Origin: Methyloversatilis discipulorum | GTDB lineage: Bacteria > Pseudomonadota > Gammaproteobacteria > Burkholderiales > Rhodocyclaceae | Direction of reading: 5' to 3' | NCBI RefSeq assembly: GCF_018780585.1 | Contig: NZ_JADMJL010000017.1 | Span: 81,055-145,054 of the forward strand | Length of the DNA stretch: 64,000 nt | Part shown: positions 16,231-30,707 of the stretch, piece after piece | Numbering within the stretch: position 1 is the stretch's first letter | Layout: each line of letters starts with the position of its first letter | Made by a program: the position numbers and the translations under genes | Notes under the pieces: generated by a model | What the model saw: the letters and a program-made list of their open reading frames with translations, nothing else | Database searches by the model: none | What the model was told of the DNA's origin: nothing

Positions 16231-19200
16231 TCATTCTTCCAGACCCTGCGGTACCAGCAAGGCAAGCGGCAAGGCGGCGAACAGCGGGGCTACGTCGAGG
16301 CGTCCCGCCCCGCCGTCGGTGTCGACGACGGTGCCGCCGAAGGCGTCCTGCCAGCGCTGCGGACTGCCGGCGGGTAGTACCACCCGGGTGTTCGCCCACA
16401 GCTCGCGTTCGCAGACGCGCTGCGGGTCGCCGCCGGTGAGGCCGAACAGCAGCCGCGACGCGATGGTGATGATCACTCGCTGGCCGAGCACACGCGCGTA
16501 TGCGATCACGTGATGGGCCACCGGACCTTCGACCTCCAGAGGCATGTAGCGCCCTTCGCGCAGCGTGCGCTCGAAGCGGCGACGGATCTGCAGCGCGCGC
16601 CACAGCAGATAGAGCTTGATCCGGCCGTCAGCCATCGTTGCCACCAGTTCGCGCAGGCCCTCGGCATCGGCGCCGTCCGGCCAGCGCGCCTGCAGGTCCG
16701 CCAGCATGCGGCTGCGGCGCGCGAAGTCCACCGGCCGCCGGTTGTCCGGATCGACCAGCGTGAAGCACCAGGTGTCGCAGCCCTGGTAGGTGTCGGGCAC
16801 GCCGGGCGCGGTCAGCTTCAGAAGCAGCAGTGACAGGCTGTTGTAACCGCCGAACAGCGCTACCGTCCGCTGCAGCGGCAGGAAATCGGCGAGGAAGGCG
16901 TTGCGCGTCGCGTCGCCCGCCAGCAGACGGCGCACGAAGTCGGCCAGAGCGGCTTCGTACGCGGGGTCCGGATTCATCCAGCTGGTATGCCGCTTCGCTT
17001 CGCGCGCCGCCTTGATCATGTAGGCCTCGACGCGCTCGCGCAGCGGCGGCGCATCGTCGTCGGCCGCGTCGAACGGCCACACGCCGATCAGGGTCTGGTA
17101 GAGCAGGTACTCGTCGTCCGCCGACGGCGCCAGTCCGTCGCCCAGACGGCTTTTGCGCCGCTGGTTGATGCCGCGCCAGCGGCGCAGCGCGAACCGCCAC
17201 GGGCCGGGCATTTCGGACAGCACGTCGATGCGCGCGCGCACGTCCTCCGAGCGTTTGCTGTCGTGCGTCGACGAGGCGAGCAGGCCGAACGGATGGGTGC
17301 ACGCGATGCGCTCGTTGGCACCGTGGAAGTCGTCGATGCCGATGCCGAAGGTACGCGGGTCGCCGCCGACGTCGTTCAGCGAAACCAGCCGGTTGTAACG
17401 ATAGAAGGCGGTGTCCTCCATCGCCTTCGCCATCACCGGTGCGGTGAACTGCTGGAAGCGGCAGGCGAAGGTGAGCTTGAGCGCGCGCAGCGCAGGGTCG
17501 GGCTCGGTCGGCGCACCCAGCAGCACGTCGCGCACGAAGCGCAGCACGCTCGCGTCGCCGGCCAGTCCGAGCGCCGCCGCCTCGGCCACGGCGCGTTCGA
17601 CCAGACGGCGATCGTGCTGCGAATGACCGGCCGGACCGATATAGCTGCGATAGGCCGGAAAGGCGGCGATGATTTCGCCCAGCGCGCTGCGCAGGCGGCT
17701 GCGCGTGAAGTCGCGCGTACGCCGGTCGCACTGCGCGATCGCGTGCAATTGCGCGGCAAGACGGCCCAGTTCGCCCGGCAGCGAATGGGTCATGATGAGG
17801 TGCTTCGCGTCGCGCAGCACGCCACTGAAGTCGTTCGCCTCTCCGGTGAACGCGCGATAGACCCGGGTGAAACGCGCCTCCTGCGCCGCATCGACCATCA
17901 GGCTGTGGCACAGGTTGGCAAAGCGGTAGCCGGTCGCGCCATGCACCGGCCAGTCGGCCGGCAGGGGTTCGAACTCGGCCAGTATCTTCTCGACCACGAG
18001 ATAGAGGGTCGGCTCGACGACGGTCGGGTCGGCACGGCGTCGCGCCTCGGCGTACTGCTTCTGCAGACGGCAGAAGTAAGCGGCCGGATCCGACAGCCCA
18101 TCGGGGTGATCGATGCGCATGCCGGTCACCCTGCCCTGCGCCACCCAGCGGAGTATCTGCGCGTGGGTCGCGTCGAATACGGCCGGCTCCTCCATGCGCA
18201 GCGCGGCCAGATCGTTCACGTCGAAGAAACGGCGGTAATTGATGTCGTCGGCTGCAACGCGCCACGACGCCAGACGGTAGGCCTGACGCGACAGCAACGC
18301 GTCCAGCCGATCGTAGCTCGACGGCTCGCCCGGGATGCCGTTGAACGCCGCGAGGCCGGCCGCGACGCGCGTGCGCACCGCCGGCAGATGCGCGTGTAGC
18401 GCCGCCAGATGACGCTTGAACAGCGCCGCATTGCGCAGACGTTCGTCGCGCAGCGGACCGGCCTCGGCGTCGCGGGCAGGGAGATGGGCCAGCGCGATGA
18501 TCAGCGTCTCCAGCTCGACGCCGCAGTCCTCGCCGGCGTCGGCGCTGCCGGCTTCGAGGATGGCCGGGAAGTCCGACGGATCGACCGGAAAGACGTGCTC
18601 GTGGTAACGCACGCAGAAGGCGCCGCTCGTCTCGTCGAAGGCGAGCTGCAACTCGCCTGCCTCCAGTACCCGGCCGTACTGGTCGCCGAGCACCGGCAGC
18701 AGCACCTTGCGCTGCAGTTCCGGGAAGGGCGGATTCCAGTCGATGTCGAAGTGGTGGGCGTGCGGCGACGAGGTGCCGTTCTCCAGCACATCCAGCCACC
18801 AGTCGTTGCTGCCCCCGAGCACGCCGACGTGATTGGGCACGACGTCGAGCAGCTGGCCCAGGCCGTACTCGGCCAGCCGCGCGCAGTAGCGGTCGAAGTC
18901 CTGTTCGTCGCCGATCTCAGGATTGAGGACGCCGTGGTCGACGATGTCGTAGCCGTGACTGCTGCCGGGCCGTGCCTTCAGGAAGGGCGAGGCATAGATA
19001 TGGCTGATGCCCAGGGCCGAGAGATAGGGCAAGGCCGCTTCCGCCTGCGCGAAGCCGAAGCCGCCGTGGAACTGCAGGCGGTAGGTCGCGCGCGGCACGT
19101 CGGCCTCGCGCGGCTGGAAGTCGGGCGGGCCACCGGACAGCGGCAGCGCCGACGCCGGACGCTCGGCATTCATCACCGCCGCCAGCGCGAACCAGCGCGC

Positions 19201-21321
19201 ATCGCCGCCGATGTCGGCCAGATCGCAGCCCAGCTTGCGCCGCCAGTTCGGCCAGCGATCCTCGCTGGTGCCGGGCAGGTTGACCGATTCCGCCTGTCCC
19301 AGCACATCCTCCAGCTGCACCGCGACCATGGCCGCCGGCGTGCGCGCGAGATAGCGGTGGATGGCGAGCATCAGCGCCGGGTCGGCCGAGTGGGCGGCCG
19401 ACCCGGCGTCGTCCGGCAGGCGCAGGCCTTCCGCCTCGAGCACGTCGAGCAGCGCGCCGCGGTCGGCTTCGCGCTGCGTCGCCTGGCGTTCGCGCAGCGC
19501 CGGGTCCGAATAGAGGCCGAGCGCGTCGCGTTGTTGCAGGTCGAGCGCGCTCCAGTAGCCGCTCAGCGTCGGCAGGTCGTGCGTGCCGACCACCGCCAGC
19601 GCGTCGGCCGGCCAGCCGCGGGCCGGACGGAACACGCCGTCGCGGCTTTCGAAATACAGCGGCCGGTAGGACAGCAGCCCGTAACGCTCCATCGCTGCCC
19701 GCACCTGCGGCGGCACGATGCCCAGATCCTCGCCGATGACGACGCATTCGTTGCGCACGCTTTCCAGGCACAGCAGCCGGAACAGATCGTCCATCGGATA
19801 GGCGACGTAGGCGCCGATGCGTGCCGTGCCGCCGGATGGCAGCCAGAACAGCCGCATCAGGCTCATCACGTGGTCGATGCGCAGTGCGCCGGCGTGCCGC
19901 ATATTGGCCGCCAGCACGGCGCGGAAGGACGAAGGATCTTCCTGCAGCCGCTGCGGAATGAGCGGCGGGAAGCCCCAGTCCTGGCCGGCCGGGTTCAGTT
20001 CGTCCGGCGGCGCACCGGCGTGTGCGCCGGCCGCGTGCAGATGCGGCCGTATCCACGTTTCCGAACCGCCTTCGTTCACGCCCACCGCGAGGTCGCGGTA
20101 CAGCCCCATGCGCATGCCGCGCGCACGCGCACGGCGCGCCACCGTCGCGAGTTGCGCTTCGGCCTGCCACTGCAGGTACTCGAAGAACTCGATGCGCTCC
20201 TCGTTCTCGAGCATGAAGGCGCGCACCGCCTCGCCATCGACGTCGCGGTAGGGCTCGGGCCACAGCGTCCACCCCCAGACCGCGGAATCGACCGCGTGAA
20301 AGTGCGCCTGCAGCGCGTCGAACAGCGCGTGCAGGCGCAGGCTGCGCCCGCCCTCGCGCTGGAAGTCGCGGAACAGGCCTGCGCGCTGCGTACCGCGGTC
20401 CAGATGTTCGCGCCGGAAGTGCGCATACAGCAGTTCGAGCACCTCCAGCTTGGCCGCCGCCACGCCGCGGTAGTCGATCAGCTCGGTCGCGCGCAGGGCG
20501 TCGAGCCTTGCCGCGAACGCCGGATCGGCGACGCGCGCCTGCGCCGCCCCGCACTCGCCGAAGTCGCGCGTCGCCTCGATGTCGATGTACAGCACATTGA
20601 GCCATTCGCGGTTCGACGGGCTGTACGGGCTCGCCCGCTCGGGGTCGTGCGGGAACAGCGCATGCAGCGGATTGACGCCGACGAAATGGGCGCCGGCGTC
20701 GGCGGCCAGGTCAATCAGCCGGCGCAGATCGCCGAAGTCGCCCATGCCCCAGCTGTGCGGCGAGCGCAGCGCATACACCTGTACCGCCGGCCCCCACAGC
20801 CGCGCGCCCTCGCCTTCGCGCGGCAGACGGACGCAGGCGGCCGGACACAGCGCCAGCGTGCTCTCGACCAGCAGGCGCGGCGTCGCGCCCGGCAGATAGA
20901 GGGACAGCCGGTGCCAGCCGGCGGGCAACGAGGAGTCCAGCGCCACGGTGGCGGTGCGGCCGTCCTCGGTACGTCCGAGCGCGGTGCGCCCGCGGCGTTC
21001 GCCGCCCTGTTCGAGCACCAGCCGCCAATGCAGCACGCCAGCGCGCACCGCCTCTTCCGATTGCAGCGTCAGCGTGAGCGGTCCTTCGCCCAGCGACAGC
21101 ACGATGACCGGCGGCAGCACGCGGGCGGCAACGGCATCGTCCAGCGCCGCCAGGGCGGCGACGGCAGCGCGGTCGGGGTCACCGCCGGCCAGCGGATGTC
21201 CGAGTGCTGCCGCCAGCGCCAGGCGGCTCTCCTCCGGCACCTCGAAGCGCCGTCCCCAGGCGTCTTCGAAATCCGGCGCAATGCCGAGCCGGCTGCACAG
21301 CGCAGCGAAAGCTCCGCTCAT
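16231..21321 (-). CDS. malQ-treY: Fused 4-alpha-glucanotransferase and maltooligosyltrehalose synthase
   Basis: A 1696-residue fusion. Residues 1 to about 720 are MalQ (amylomaltase, GH77): nucleophile in [15 protein letters not shown], acid/base in [10 protein letters not shown], and [12 protein letters not shown]. From about 740 to the end it is TreY (GH13): [32 protein letters not shown] and [16 protein letters not shown]. MalQ reshuffles maltooligosaccharides and TreY converts their reducing end to a trehalosyl unit, which TreZ releases. Fusing them could channel chains too short for TreY. No frameshift or linker stop is seen. It is the last gene of the chain and overlaps treZ by four bases. 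Confidence 0.95.
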   Translation of the reverse strand: MSGAFAALCSRLGIAPDFEDAWGRRFEVPEESRLALAAALGHPLAGGDPDRAAVAALAALDDAVAARVLPPVIVLSLGEGPLTLTLQSEEAVRAGVLHWRLVLEQGGERRGRTALGRTEDGRTATVALDSSLPAGWHRLSLYLPGATPRLLVESTLALCPAACVRLPREGEGARLWGPAVQVYALRSPHSWGMGDFGDLRRLIDLAADAGAHFVGVNPLHALFPHDPERASPYSPSNREWLNVLYIDIEATRDFGECGAAQARVADPAFAARLDALRATELIDYRGVAAAKLEVLELLYAHFRREHLDRGTQRAGLFRDFQREGGRSLRLHALFDALQAHFHAVDSAVWGWTLWPEPYRDVDGEAVRAFMLENEERIEFFEYLQWQAEAQLATVARRARARGMRMGLYRDLAVGVNEGGSETWIRPHLHAAGAHAGAPPDELNPAGQDWGFPPLIPQRLQEDPSSFRAVLAANMRHAGALRIDHVMSLMRLFWLPSGGTARIGAYVAYPMDDLFRLLCLESVRNECVVIGEDLGIVPPQVRAAMERYGLLSYRPLYFESRDGVFRPARGWPADALAVVGTHDLPTLSGYWSALDLQQRDALGLYSDPALRERQATQREADRGALLDVLEAEGLRLPDDAGSAAHSADPALMLAIHRYLARTPAAMVAVQLEDVLGQAESVNLPGTSEDRWPNWRRKLGCDLADIGGDARWFALAAVMNAERPASALPLSGGPPDFQPREADVPRATYRLQFHGGFGFAQAEAALPYLSALGISHIYASPFLKARPGSSHGYDIVDHGVLNPEIGDEQDFDRYCARLAEYGLGQLLDVVPNHVGVLGGSNDWWLDVLENGTSSPHAHHFDIDWNPPFPELQRKVLLPVLGDQYGRVLEAGELQLAFDETSGAFCVRYHEHVFPVDPSDFPAILEAGSADAGEDCGVELETLIIALAHLPARDAEAGPLRDERLRNAALFKRHLAALHAHLPAVRTRVAAGLAAFNGIPGEPSSYDRLDALLSRQAYRLASWRVAADDINYRRFFDVNDLAALRMEEPAVFDATHAQILRWVAQGRVTGMRIDHPDGLSDPAAYFCRLQKQYAEARRRADPTVVEPTLYLVVEKILAEFEPLPADWPVHGATGYRFANLCHSLMVDAAQEARFTRVYRAFTGEANDFSGVLRDAKHLIMTHSLPGELGRLAAQLHAIAQCDRRTRDFTRSRLRSALGEIIAAFPAYRSYIGPAGHSQHDRRLVERAVAEAAALGLAGDASVLRFVRDVLLGAPTEPDPALRALKLTFACRFQQFTAPVMAKAMEDTAFYRYNRLVSLNDVGGDPRTFGIGIDDFHGANERIACTHPFGLLASSTHDSKRSEDVRARIDVLSEMPGPWRFALRRWRGINQRRKSRLGDGLAPSADDEYLLYQTLIGVWPFDAADDDAPPLRERVEAYMIKAAREAKRHTSWMNPDPAYEAALADFVRRLLAGDATRNAFLADFLPLQRTVALFGGYNSLSLLLLKLTAPGVPDTYQGCDTWCFTLVDPDNRRPVDFARRSRMLADLQARWPDGADAEGLRELVATMADGRIKLYLLWRALQIRRRFERTLREGRYMPLEVEGPVAHHVIAYARVLGQRVIITIASRLLFGLTGGDPQRVCERELWANTRVVLPAGSPQRWQDAFGGTVVDTDGGAGRLDVAPLFAALPLALLVPQGLEE

Positions 21322-23195
21322 TGCGCCGCCCCGTTATGCAGCACGAACATCCGCATCGACCAGGGCGGCAGCCCGGGACCGCCGTCACCACCGCCGCCGA
21401 CGGCGGCGAAGGGCTGTGCCCCCGGCACGTCGGGCACGGCCTCGGGCGCATCGCCCAGATTGGCCTGCATGACGAGCGAAACGCCTTCGCCCGACCAGCG
21501 GATCTCGAACGCGGTGTCGCCGAACAGCATGCTGCTGCAGCGTCCGGTCTGCAGCAGCGGAACGCAGGGCACCACCCGTTCGCGGCGCAGCGTCAGCATT
21601 GCCTGATAGAAGGCGAGCCACTGCCGGCCGACCGCCTCTTCCCGCTGGCGCCAGTCCAGCCTGCTGAGGGAGAAGGTTTCCGGATCGCAGGGATCGGGAA
21701 CGGTACGCGGCCCGTCGGGCCAGGCGAAGGCGGCGAATTCGCGGCGCCGCCCTTCCCTGACCTTGCGCGCGAGCTCGCCGTCGAAGTCGCAGAAGTACAT
21801 GAAGGGGCTGGTGGCGCCGCTCTCCTCGCCCATGAAGATGAGCGGCGGCGACGGCGACAGCAGCAGCACCGCCACCAGTACGCGCAGCCGGTGCGTCGGC
21901 ACCATGGTTGCCAGCCGCTCGCCCAGCGCACGGTTGCCGATCTGGTCGTGGTTCTGCAGGAAGCAGACGAAGGCGGTCGGCGGCAGCGTGCAGCTCGGCT
22001 CGCCGCGCGGCCCGCCGTGGAAAGCGGAATGTTCGCCCTGGTAGGCGAAGCCTTGCAGCAGGCAGCGCGCAAGGTGGTGCACCGGTGCGCTGGCGAAGTC
22101 GCCGTAGTAGCCGTCGGTCTCGCCGGTCAGGATGACGTGGGCGGCGTGGTGGAAATCGTCGTTCCACTGCGCTTCGTAGCGGCCCGGGTCGGCGTCTCCG
22201 GCAAGCCGCTGCGCGCCGTTGAGCGGATTTTCGAGCACCAGGTGGATGCGCCGGTCGGCAAGTTCGCGGCGCACCCGTCGCGACAGCTCTTCGAGGAAAT
22301 GCGTGCTCGACCCGTCGATGATGGCATGCACCGCGTCCAGTCGCAGGCCGTCGAAACGGAACTCCTCCAGCCAGTAGAGCGCGTTGTGGATGAAGAACTC
22401 GCGCACCCGGGCTTCGCCTTCGTAGTCGATGGCGGCGCCCCACGGTGTCTGGTGCTGCGCGGTGAAGAAGGACGGCGCGTACAGATGCAGGTAATTGCCC
22501 TCGGGCCCGAAGTGGTTGTAGACGACATCGAGCAGCACCATCAGCCCGAGCCGGTGCGCGCTCTGCACGAAGCGCTTCAGCGCGTCCGGCGTGCCGTAGG
22601 ACGACTCCGGCGCAAACGGCAGCACGCCGTCGTAGCCCCAGCCGCGCGCACCCGGAAATTCGGCCAGTGGCATCAGTTCAACGGCCGTGATGCCGAGCGC
22701 CGCCAGTTCTTCGAGCCGCGCCTCGGCGGCGGCGTAACTGCCCTCTGGCGTAAAGGTGCCGACGTGCAGTTCGTAGATCACCGCTTCGCACCACGGCCGC
22801 CCCTGCCACTGCGCTTCGGCCGCCTGCCATTCGAAGCGCGCCGGATCCACCAGTTGGCAGGGTCCGCCGACGTCGTCCGGATTGGCGCGCGACGCCGGGT
22901 CCGGCACCTCGGTGCCGTCCACCCGGTAGCGGTAGCGGTCACCGGTACGAGCGTACGGCACGGCACGCGTCCACCAGCCGTCGTCGGCACGCCGGCACGG
23001 ATGTGCGTCCTGGTGCCCGTCCACGGTGGCGAGCAGCACCTCGACCTGGGCAGCCGCCGGCGCGTACAGCCTGAACAGGTAACCCTGGCTGTCGTCGATG
23101 CCATTCGCCGGACACGGGCCGAAGGGCATGTGGTGGACGAACGAAAGCGTTTCCACGCTGCGGACTCCGGGCCCGGCGCTGCGCAGTTCCGTCAT
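21318..23195 (-). CDS. treZ: Maltooligosyltrehalose trehalohydrolase
   Basis: A 625-residue GH13 enzyme that releases trehalose from the TreY product. An N-terminal beta-sandwich (about 1-110) precedes the barrel. Motifs: [13 protein letters not shown], the nucleophile region [12 protein letters not shown], the acid/base region LVLENPLNG, and [17 protein letters not shown]. The length is normal. Its stop overlaps the malQ-treY ATG (ATGA) and its own ATG overlaps the glgC stop. TreY and TreZ together turn glycogen-type chains into trehalose, an osmo- and desiccation protectant. Confidence 0.95.
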   Translation of the reverse strand: MTELRSAGPGVRSVETLSFVHHMPFGPCPANGIDDSQGYLFRLYAPAAAQVEVLLATVDGHQDAHPCRRADDGWWTRAVPYARTGDRYRYRVDGTEVPDPASRANPDDVGGPCQLVDPARFEWQAAEAQWQGRPWCEAVIYELHVGTFTPEGSYAAAEARLEELAALGITAVELMPLAEFPGARGWGYDGVLPFAPESSYGTPDALKRFVQSAHRLGLMVLLDVVYNHFGPEGNYLHLYAPSFFTAQHQTPWGAAIDYEGEARVREFFIHNALYWLEEFRFDGLRLDAVHAIIDGSSTHFLEELSRRVRRELADRRIHLVLENPLNGAQRLAGDADPGRYEAQWNDDFHHAAHVILTGETDGYYGDFASAPVHHLARCLLQGFAYQGEHSAFHGGPRGEPSCTLPPTAFVCFLQNHDQIGNRALGERLATMVPTHRLRVLVAVLLLSPSPPLIFMGEESGATSPFMYFCDFDGELARKVREGRRREFAAFAWPDGPRTVPDPCDPETFSLSRLDWRQREEAVGRQWLAFYQAMLTLRRERVVPCVPLLQTGRCSSMLFGDTAFEIRWSGEGVSLVMQANLGDAPEAVPDVPGAQPFAAVGGGGDGGPGLPPWSMRMFVLHNGAAQ

Positions 23196-24406
23196 GGCGT
23201 CAGCTGTCCTTTCCCGACGACGACGATGCCGCGTTCGCTGACGTGGAAGCGAGCGCGGTCCTCCGCCTCGTCGAAGCCGATGCGCATGCCGGGCGGCACG
23301 AAGTTGTTCTGATCGATGATGGCGCGCCGTATCTTCGCGCCGCGTCCGATCACGGTGCGGTCCATCACGATGGAATCGGACACCTCGGCGTCCTCCTCCA
23401 CCACCACGTCCCGGCGCAGCATCGAGCGCTGGATGACGGCACGGCGGATCAGCACACCGGCGGCGATCGACGCCGTGCGCAAGTGGCCGTCGAGCACCTG
23501 AGCCGCCTCCGTCTGATCGGGCGCGGCGAAGATGGGCCAGCGCGAATTGAACATGCAGAAGCGCGGGTCCTCGCCCAGCGTGTCGAAGTGCGCGTCGTAG
23601 TAGGCGTCGATGGTGCCGACGTCGCGCCAGTAGCCGACCTCCTCGCAGTCGCGCAGTCCGGGCACCACATTGGTCGAGAAGTCGTAGGCCATCAGCCGGT
23701 GCGTTTCCGCCATCGCCGGCAGCAGGTTCTTGCCGAAGTCGTGACCCCCCTTCGAATGGGCGCGCGTCAGCGCCTCGACCAGCGCCTCGGTATTGAAGAT
23801 GTAGTTGCCCATCGACGCGAAGGCATAGCCCTTGCGCCCCGGCATCGACTCGGCCGTCGCCGGCTTTTCCTGGAAGTCGCGGATGCGGCCAGTGGAATCG
23901 GTGCGGATGATGCCGAAGGAAGCCGAGTTCTCGACCGGTACCGGCAAGGCGGCGACGGTCGCATCGGCGCCGGTTTCAAGGTGATGGCGCGCCATCTGGC
24001 GGATGTCCATCCGGTAGATGTGGTCGGCCCCGAACACCAGCACCAGATCGGGCCGCACGCGATCGAGCAGGTGCAGGTTCTGGTAGACCGAATCGGCCGT
24101 GCCCTGGAACCACTCCGGCCCGTGCAGCATCTGCGGTGGCACGACGGTGATGAACTGGTTCGGGAACAGCGGACTCATGACCCACGTTCGCCGGATGTGC
24201 TCGATCAGCGACTGCGACTTGTACTGCACCAGCAGATAGATCGAGTTGATGCCCGAATTGACCAGGTTGGACAGCACGAAATCGACGATGCGGTGCCGTC
24301 CGTTGAAGGGGACCGAGGGCTTGGAGCGCTCGGCGGTCAATGGATGGAGACGGCCGCCTTCGCCGCCCGCCATCACGAATGCAAGAATGGATTTCCCGGA
24401 AATCAT
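23192..24406 (-). CDS. glgC: Glucose-1-phosphate adenylyltransferase (ADP-glucose pyrophosphorylase)
   Basis: A 404-residue enzyme making ADP-glucose from ATP and glucose-1-phosphate. The N-terminal signature [24 protein letters not shown] is intact, followed by [10 protein letters not shown] (metal-binding Asp) and FQEKP. A C-terminal left-handed beta-helix carries the hexapeptide repeats ([16 protein letters not shown]). It feeds GlgA and possibly the GlgC/GlgM-type route to maltose-1-phosphate. It overlaps topoisomerase IB upstream and treZ downstream by four bases each. Confidence 0.95.
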   Translation of the reverse strand: MISGKSILAFVMAGGEGGRLHPLTAERSKPSVPFNGRHRIVDFVLSNLVNSGINSIYLLVQYKSQSLIEHIRRTWVMSPLFPNQFITVVPPQMLHGPEWFQGTADSVYQNLHLLDRVRPDLVLVFGADHIYRMDIRQMARHHLETGADATVAALPVPVENSASFGIIRTDSTGRIRDFQEKPATAESMPGRKGYAFASMGNYIFNTEALVEALTRAHSKGGHDFGKNLLPAMAETHRLMAYDFSTNVVPGLRDCEEVGYWRDVGTIDAYYDAHFDTLGEDPRFCMFNSRWPIFAAPDQTEAAQVLDGHLRTASIAAGVLIRRAVIQRSMLRRDVVVEEDAEVSDSIVMDRTVIGRGAKIRRAIIDQNNFVPPGMRIGFDEAEDRARFHVSERGIVVVGKGQLTP

Positions 24407-25532
24407 GATTCACCTCCACGTGAGTCCGCATCCGCGACCGGGCGATCGGATTGCGCACTTTTCGGCGGAACACGCGCCAGATGGCGTGCCTCGCCGGACT
24501 GCACGCGCCGGTCGCCGGGCGGCGACGAACGCACCGCACGGCGGGCCGGCGTGCTGGCCAGCATCCGGCGCAGCGCTGCTTCGCTGCGCGACAACCCGTC
24601 TTCGGGCTCGTCGGACGCGTAGTCCTCGAGCACGATGCCGGACAGATAAAGATCGAAGATGACGGGGCAGATGTAGCTCGCCCGGGTGACCGGCGCCGTG
24701 TTGCCCAGGCTGGCGGCGACGGAGCGCACGCAGCGCAGCAGCACGCGCGGTGCCGACTGGGCGTCCTCCAGCGGCCCCTGGCGCGTCAGGAACTCGGCGG
24801 CCTTGAGCGTGCCGCCCCAGGTGCGGAAGTCCTTGCTGGAGAAGGGCCCTATCGTTTCGTGGATGTAGGCGTTCAGTTCCGCCGCCCGCACAGGTCGGCG
24901 CAGGCCACCTTCCTCGTACTGGAACAGCGCCTTGCCCGGCAGTTCGAGCAGGCGGCCGAGCACCGCAACGGCGCCGCGGTCGCGTACCACCTGTTCCTGG
25001 TGCACACCGTGCTTGCCGCGGTAGCGGAACACCGCCTGCGTGCCCTCGATGGCGACGTGGCGCTTGCACAGCGTGGTCAGGCCATAGCTGCGGTGCGCCC
25101 GCGTATAGCTCTCGTCGCCGACCCTGAAGTACACCGAGTGCAGCAGCCGCGTCATCAGCGCCAGCACCTTGCGCTGCGGCAGGCCGCTGCGCCGCAGGTC
25201 GGCGCCGGCTGTCGCCAGCATCTGCGGCAGGGCGTCAGCGAAGCGCGACAGGCGGCGCCACTTGCGCAGCGCATTGCGATGGACGAAGTCGGGGTGATAG
25301 CGGTACTGCAGCCGCCCGCGCGCGTCGCGCCCGAAGGCCTGCAGTTCCGCGTCCGGGTCCGGACTGACATAGACGTCGGTATAGGCGGGCGGAATCGCCA
25401 GCGCGGCGATGCGCGCCAGACCTTCGCGGTCGACATAGGGGCGTCCGGCCGTCGTCACGTAGACGAAGCCGTCGCCCCTGCGCAGCCGGCGCAGGTAGCG
25501 GTTCTGCAGCGTTGCGGTGCGGATGACGGCGT

Positions 25533-25536
<4 letters not shown>
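24403..25536 (-). CDS. Type IB DNA topoisomerase (poxvirus-like)
   Basis: A 377-residue topoisomerase IB that relaxes supercoils through a 3'-phosphotyrosine. It has the N-terminal DNA-binding part ([13 protein letters not shown], then YRYHPDF), the catalytic-core region [15 protein letters not shown] and [15 protein letters not shown], the [12 protein letters not shown] segment, and the probable catalytic Tyr in [10 protein letters not shown] near residue 299. About 55 disordered, basic, Ser/Arg-rich residues follow. It overlaps glgX and glgC by four bases on both sides, so it must be cotranslated with carbohydrate enzymes. That context is odd and suggests stress co-regulation. Confidence 0.92.
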
Positions 25537-27727
<2,191 letters not shown>

Positions 27728-27731
<4 letters not shown>

Positions 27732-28816
27732 GCGCACCTCCGCACCGCGTCCGGCTGCGGCACCGCCGCGCAGACGAAGTCATGCACGAAACACAGCTTG
27801 TCGAGCACCGGCGACGCAGCGATGAAGGGGTAGGCGTCGCCGTGTCCGAGGCTGCGCCCCATGCTGTTCAGGAACTGCGACAGCGGCAGCCAGTGCTCGA
27901 CCAGCACGTCGCGGAAGGGCCGCTCGTCGCTGCACGCGGCCGCCTCCACGCTGCCGCCGCCGGTTACCACGCCCGGTCGCAGCGAGAAACCCCAGTGCGC
28001 CGCGGTGTCGAGCGCGTCCGACACGTGCAGGTAATGGGCGAACGATTCGGCCCAGTCCTCCCAAGGGTGAACCGACGCGTAGGCGCTGATGTAGCGCTCG
28101 CTCCAGTCCGGCGCCGGCCCTTCGTCGTAGTGATCGCGCAGCGCCTCGGCATAGTCACGGCGCTCGTCGCCGAACAGCGCGCGGAAGTCGTTCAGGCGCG
28201 GTCCGCCCGACAGGATGCGGTCCCAGTAGTAGTGCCCGATCTCGTGGCGGAAATGACCGAGCAGCGTGCGGTAGGGCTCGCCCAGCCCGATCCGGCGCGC
28301 TTCACGGCAGGCGTCGTTGGCTTCCATCACGTCCACCGTGATGACGCCGTCGGCATAGCCGGTGGTCACCGCGCCGCCGATGTGCTTGCGCGACAGGAAG
28401 CGGAACAGCGGCTCGCGCCGCCCCGGCTGATCGAGCACCGGCAGCCCCAGACGCAGCAGCGAGTGGAACAGCCGACGCTTGGCCGCCTCCAGCCGACGCA
28501 CCAGTTCGTCGCAGGCCGGGTCGGCGGTCGCCTCGGTGGCTTCGCTGTGCCGGCAGCTGAGGCAGAAATCGGCGTCTTCGTCGGCCGGAATCATCCAGTT
28601 GCAGCGCTGGCGCTCACTGTAGTTGCGGCAGGGCTTCCAGCGGCTGCCCTCCCCCGCCCCGCCGCCCTGGCGCACCCAGCGTCCGTCGGCACCCGCCTCG
28701 AAGGCGGCCATGTCCAGCTCCCCGGGCACGAAGCCCAGCATCACGCCGCAGCGCACGCAGGCGGTGTTCTCGAAGAACACCGGACTGCTGCATCGGCCGC
28801 ACAGAAAGGTCCTCAT
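27728..28816 (-). CDS. Putative zinc-binding metallopeptidase (Peptidase_Mx type)
   Basis: A 362-residue protein. The N-terminal zinc ribbon has CxxC pairs (FLCGRCSSPVFFENTACVRCG), with more cysteines near residues 70-100 (RQRCNW, DFCLSCRH). The probable catalytic motif is LLGHFRHEIGHYYWD (HExxH-type HEIGH) near residue 205, with a downstream acidic/His segment WEDWAESFAHYLH that could supply the third ligand. No signal peptide is seen, so it is probably cytoplasmic. Its substrate is unknown. Four-base overlaps on both sides place it firmly in the glg/tre operon. Confidence 0.82.
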
Positions 28817-29940
28817 GGCGCCGGTGCCTCCGAGTAAGCGTCCATGCGCGGCCGCGACGGACCGGCCGACGCATCGTCGTCGTTGCGCGCGCCGTCGAGC
28901 AGGCGCGTGCGGATCTGCGGCAGCCATTCGGGCGACACCTTCTGCAGATAGGCCACCATCTGCTCGCGCACCTTGCAGCGCAGATCCCACGCTGCGCCGG
29001 CGTTCTGCGTGCTCATGAGGCAGCGCAGCTGCATCGCGCGATCGGTCATGTCCGTCACCTGCAGCGCGCAGACCCGCCGATCCCATTCGGTCGAGGCATC
29101 GAGGATCTCGCGCAGCCGTTCGCGCAGCGGTTCGACCGGTACGCGGTAATCGACCCACAGATAGACCGCGCCGAGCAGATCGGAGGTGGTGCGCGTCCAG
29201 TTCTGGAAGGGGTTCAGGATGAAATGTTCGAGCGGCACCACCAGGCGCCGCTGGTCCCAGATGCGCACCACGACATAGGTGGCGGTGATTTCCTCGATGC
29301 GCCCCCACTCGTTCTCGACGATCACGACGTCATCGACACGGATGGGCTGGGTGAGCGCGATCTGCAGCCCGGCAATCAGGTTGCCGAGCACCGGCCGGGC
29401 GGCCAGGCCGGCGATGATGCCGGCCAGACCGGCCGACGCCAGCAGGCTTGCGCCGATCTGCCGCACGTTCGGAAAGGTCATCAGCACCGAGCCGACGCCG
29501 AGCAGGCCGACGATGAACATTGCCGTGCGGGCGAGCACCCGCACCTGGGTCTGCACACTGCGTGCGTGAAGATTGTCGGCGTCGGTCACCGGATGCCGGC
29601 TTTCAATCACGTCGGCAATCGCACTGATGAAGCGCACCGCGAACAGGGTGACCACCAGCACGATGGCGATCGACAGCAGATGACGCAGGCCGGTCAGCAG
29701 CCCGACCGGAATGGTCGCGTCGGCCAGCGACAGGTGGACGAACAGCAGCGGCAGCAGCAGTTGCGCCGGACCGCGCGTGCGCACGACAATGCGTTCGGCG
29801 ATGTCATAGCGCGCGGCCAGCCGGCGCGCGATGCGGTCGATCACCGCATGCAGCGCGAGGCCGATCAGCACCGCCAGCCCGCACTGAACAAGCAGGCCGA
29901 GCCACGGGTGACCCAGCAGGAAGTCGCTTGCGACGTCCAC
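28813..29940 (-). CDS. MscS-family mechanosensitive channel
   Basis: A 375-residue inner-membrane protein with about five hydrophobic segments. The pore-helix region is LLASAGLAGIIAGLAARPVLGNLIAGLQIALTQPIRVDDVV, followed by a cytoplasmic beta domain (ENEWGRIEEITATYVVVRIWDQRRLVVPLEHFI), both typical of MscS. It would release solutes on hypo-osmotic shock, a natural partner for trehalose accumulation. It starts with GTG directly after the DUF4142 stop, and its end overlaps the metallopeptidase ATG. Confidence 0.9.
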   Translation of the reverse strand: MDVASDFLLGHPWLGLLVQCGLAVLIGLALHAVIDRIARRLAARYDIAERIVVRTRGPAQLLLPLLFVHLSLADATIPVGLLTGLRHLLSIAIVLVVTLFAVRFISAIADVIESRHPVTDADNLHARSVQTQVRVLARTAMFIVGLLGVGSVLMTFPNVRQIGASLLASAGLAGIIAGLAARPVLGNLIAGLQIALTQPIRVDDVVIVENEWGRIEEITATYVVVRIWDQRRLVVPLEHFILNPFQNWTRTTSDLLGAVYLWVDYRVPVEPLRERLREILDASTEWDRRVCALQVTDMTDRAMQLRCLMSTQNAGAAWDLRCKVREQMVAYLQKVSPEWLPQIRTRLLDGARNDDDASAGPSRPRMDAYSEAPAP

Positions 29941-30612
29941 TCAGCGGGTACCTCCATCGGTCGCCAGCCGCTCTTCGAGCTGGCGTGCCAGGCGCAGGTG
30001 CTCGCGCAGCTTGGGCGCCGTGTCGGCGGCGAAGCTGCGCAGTTCGGGAACCTGTCCCGACTTCGCCTGGCGTTCGAACAGGGCGATCGTGTCCTCGTGC
30101 GCGGCAGTGCCGAAATGGCGCAGGAAGGCGGCGTCGGCCTCGGCGCCGGTCAGCGTCTTCAGTTCCTCGATGTGCTCGCGCGAGGCCGGCGCCATGCCCT
30201 GCGGCAGCGGGATGCCATGGGCACCGGCGATGCGTTCGAGCTCGGTATTGGCCGCCGTGTGTTCCTTGTCCAGCATCTCGGCGAAGGCGCGCACCTGCGG
30301 ATCGGCGGCCCGCCCCGCCATCAGCCGTCCGGCTTCCGCCTCGGCACGCCCGCCAGCCGCCGCCGCCGTGACGAAGCTGTTGTCCTCCGGACTTGGCGCA
30401 GCGGTCTGCGCCGCACTCGACGGCGGCGGCGACGCGTCGCTGCCCGGGCCGAGGCCGGTCGGCGGAGCGTTGCCCTCAGCGCGCGATGTGTCGGCCGGCG
30501 CCGACGCCGGCGGCTCGGGCGTGCGTTCGCACGCAGTCAGTACGCCGGCGAGTGCGATCGCGGCAATCAATGTCGTCGTGCGGACATTCGTTGTGGATGC
30601 AGGGGTGTTCAT
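29941..30612 (-). CDS. DUF4142 lipoprotein
   Basis: A 223-residue protein with a lipoprotein signal (IAAIALAGVLTACERT; lipobox Cys near residue 28), a Pro/Ala/Ser-rich linker of about 45 residues, then a four-helix, ferritin-like DUF4142 domain (FVTAAAAGGRAEAEAGRLMAG, VRAFAEMLDKEHTAANTEL, FLRHFGTAAHEDTIALFERQ). It is probably periplasmic and outer-membrane anchored; function unknown. The ATG at 30612 has a near-perfect AAGGAGG site. It is first in the eight-gene chain ending at 16231, behind a -24/-12 promoter. Confidence 0.85.
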   Translation of the reverse strand: MNTPASTTNVRTTTLIAAIALAGVLTACERTPEPPASAPADTSRAEGNAPPTGLGPGSDASPPPSSAAQTAAPSPEDNSFVTAAAAGGRAEAEAGRLMAGRAADPQVRAFAEMLDKEHTAANTELERIAGAHGIPLPQGMAPASREHIEELKTLTGAEADAAFLRHFGTAAHEDTIALFERQAKSGQVPELRSFAADTAPKLREHLRLARQLEERLATDGGTR

Positions 30613-30707
30613 CGGTACCTCCTTCGGAACGGTGGCGGCGCGGCCCGGGCCGACCACGGGAATGGATGCGGCGGCGTAGCGCGTGACGGCTGCCGGCCCC
30701 CCTATCT

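Noticed and set aside
18409..21606. A plus-strand open frame of more than 1000 codons opposite malQ-treY
   Set aside because: It is the antisense shadow of a well-supported enzyme gene. High G+C leaves few stops, and the translation has no known motif. The same holds for long frames opposite the histidine kinase (3004-5106), glgX (25575-27833) and the early BON/YihY genes (662-2695).
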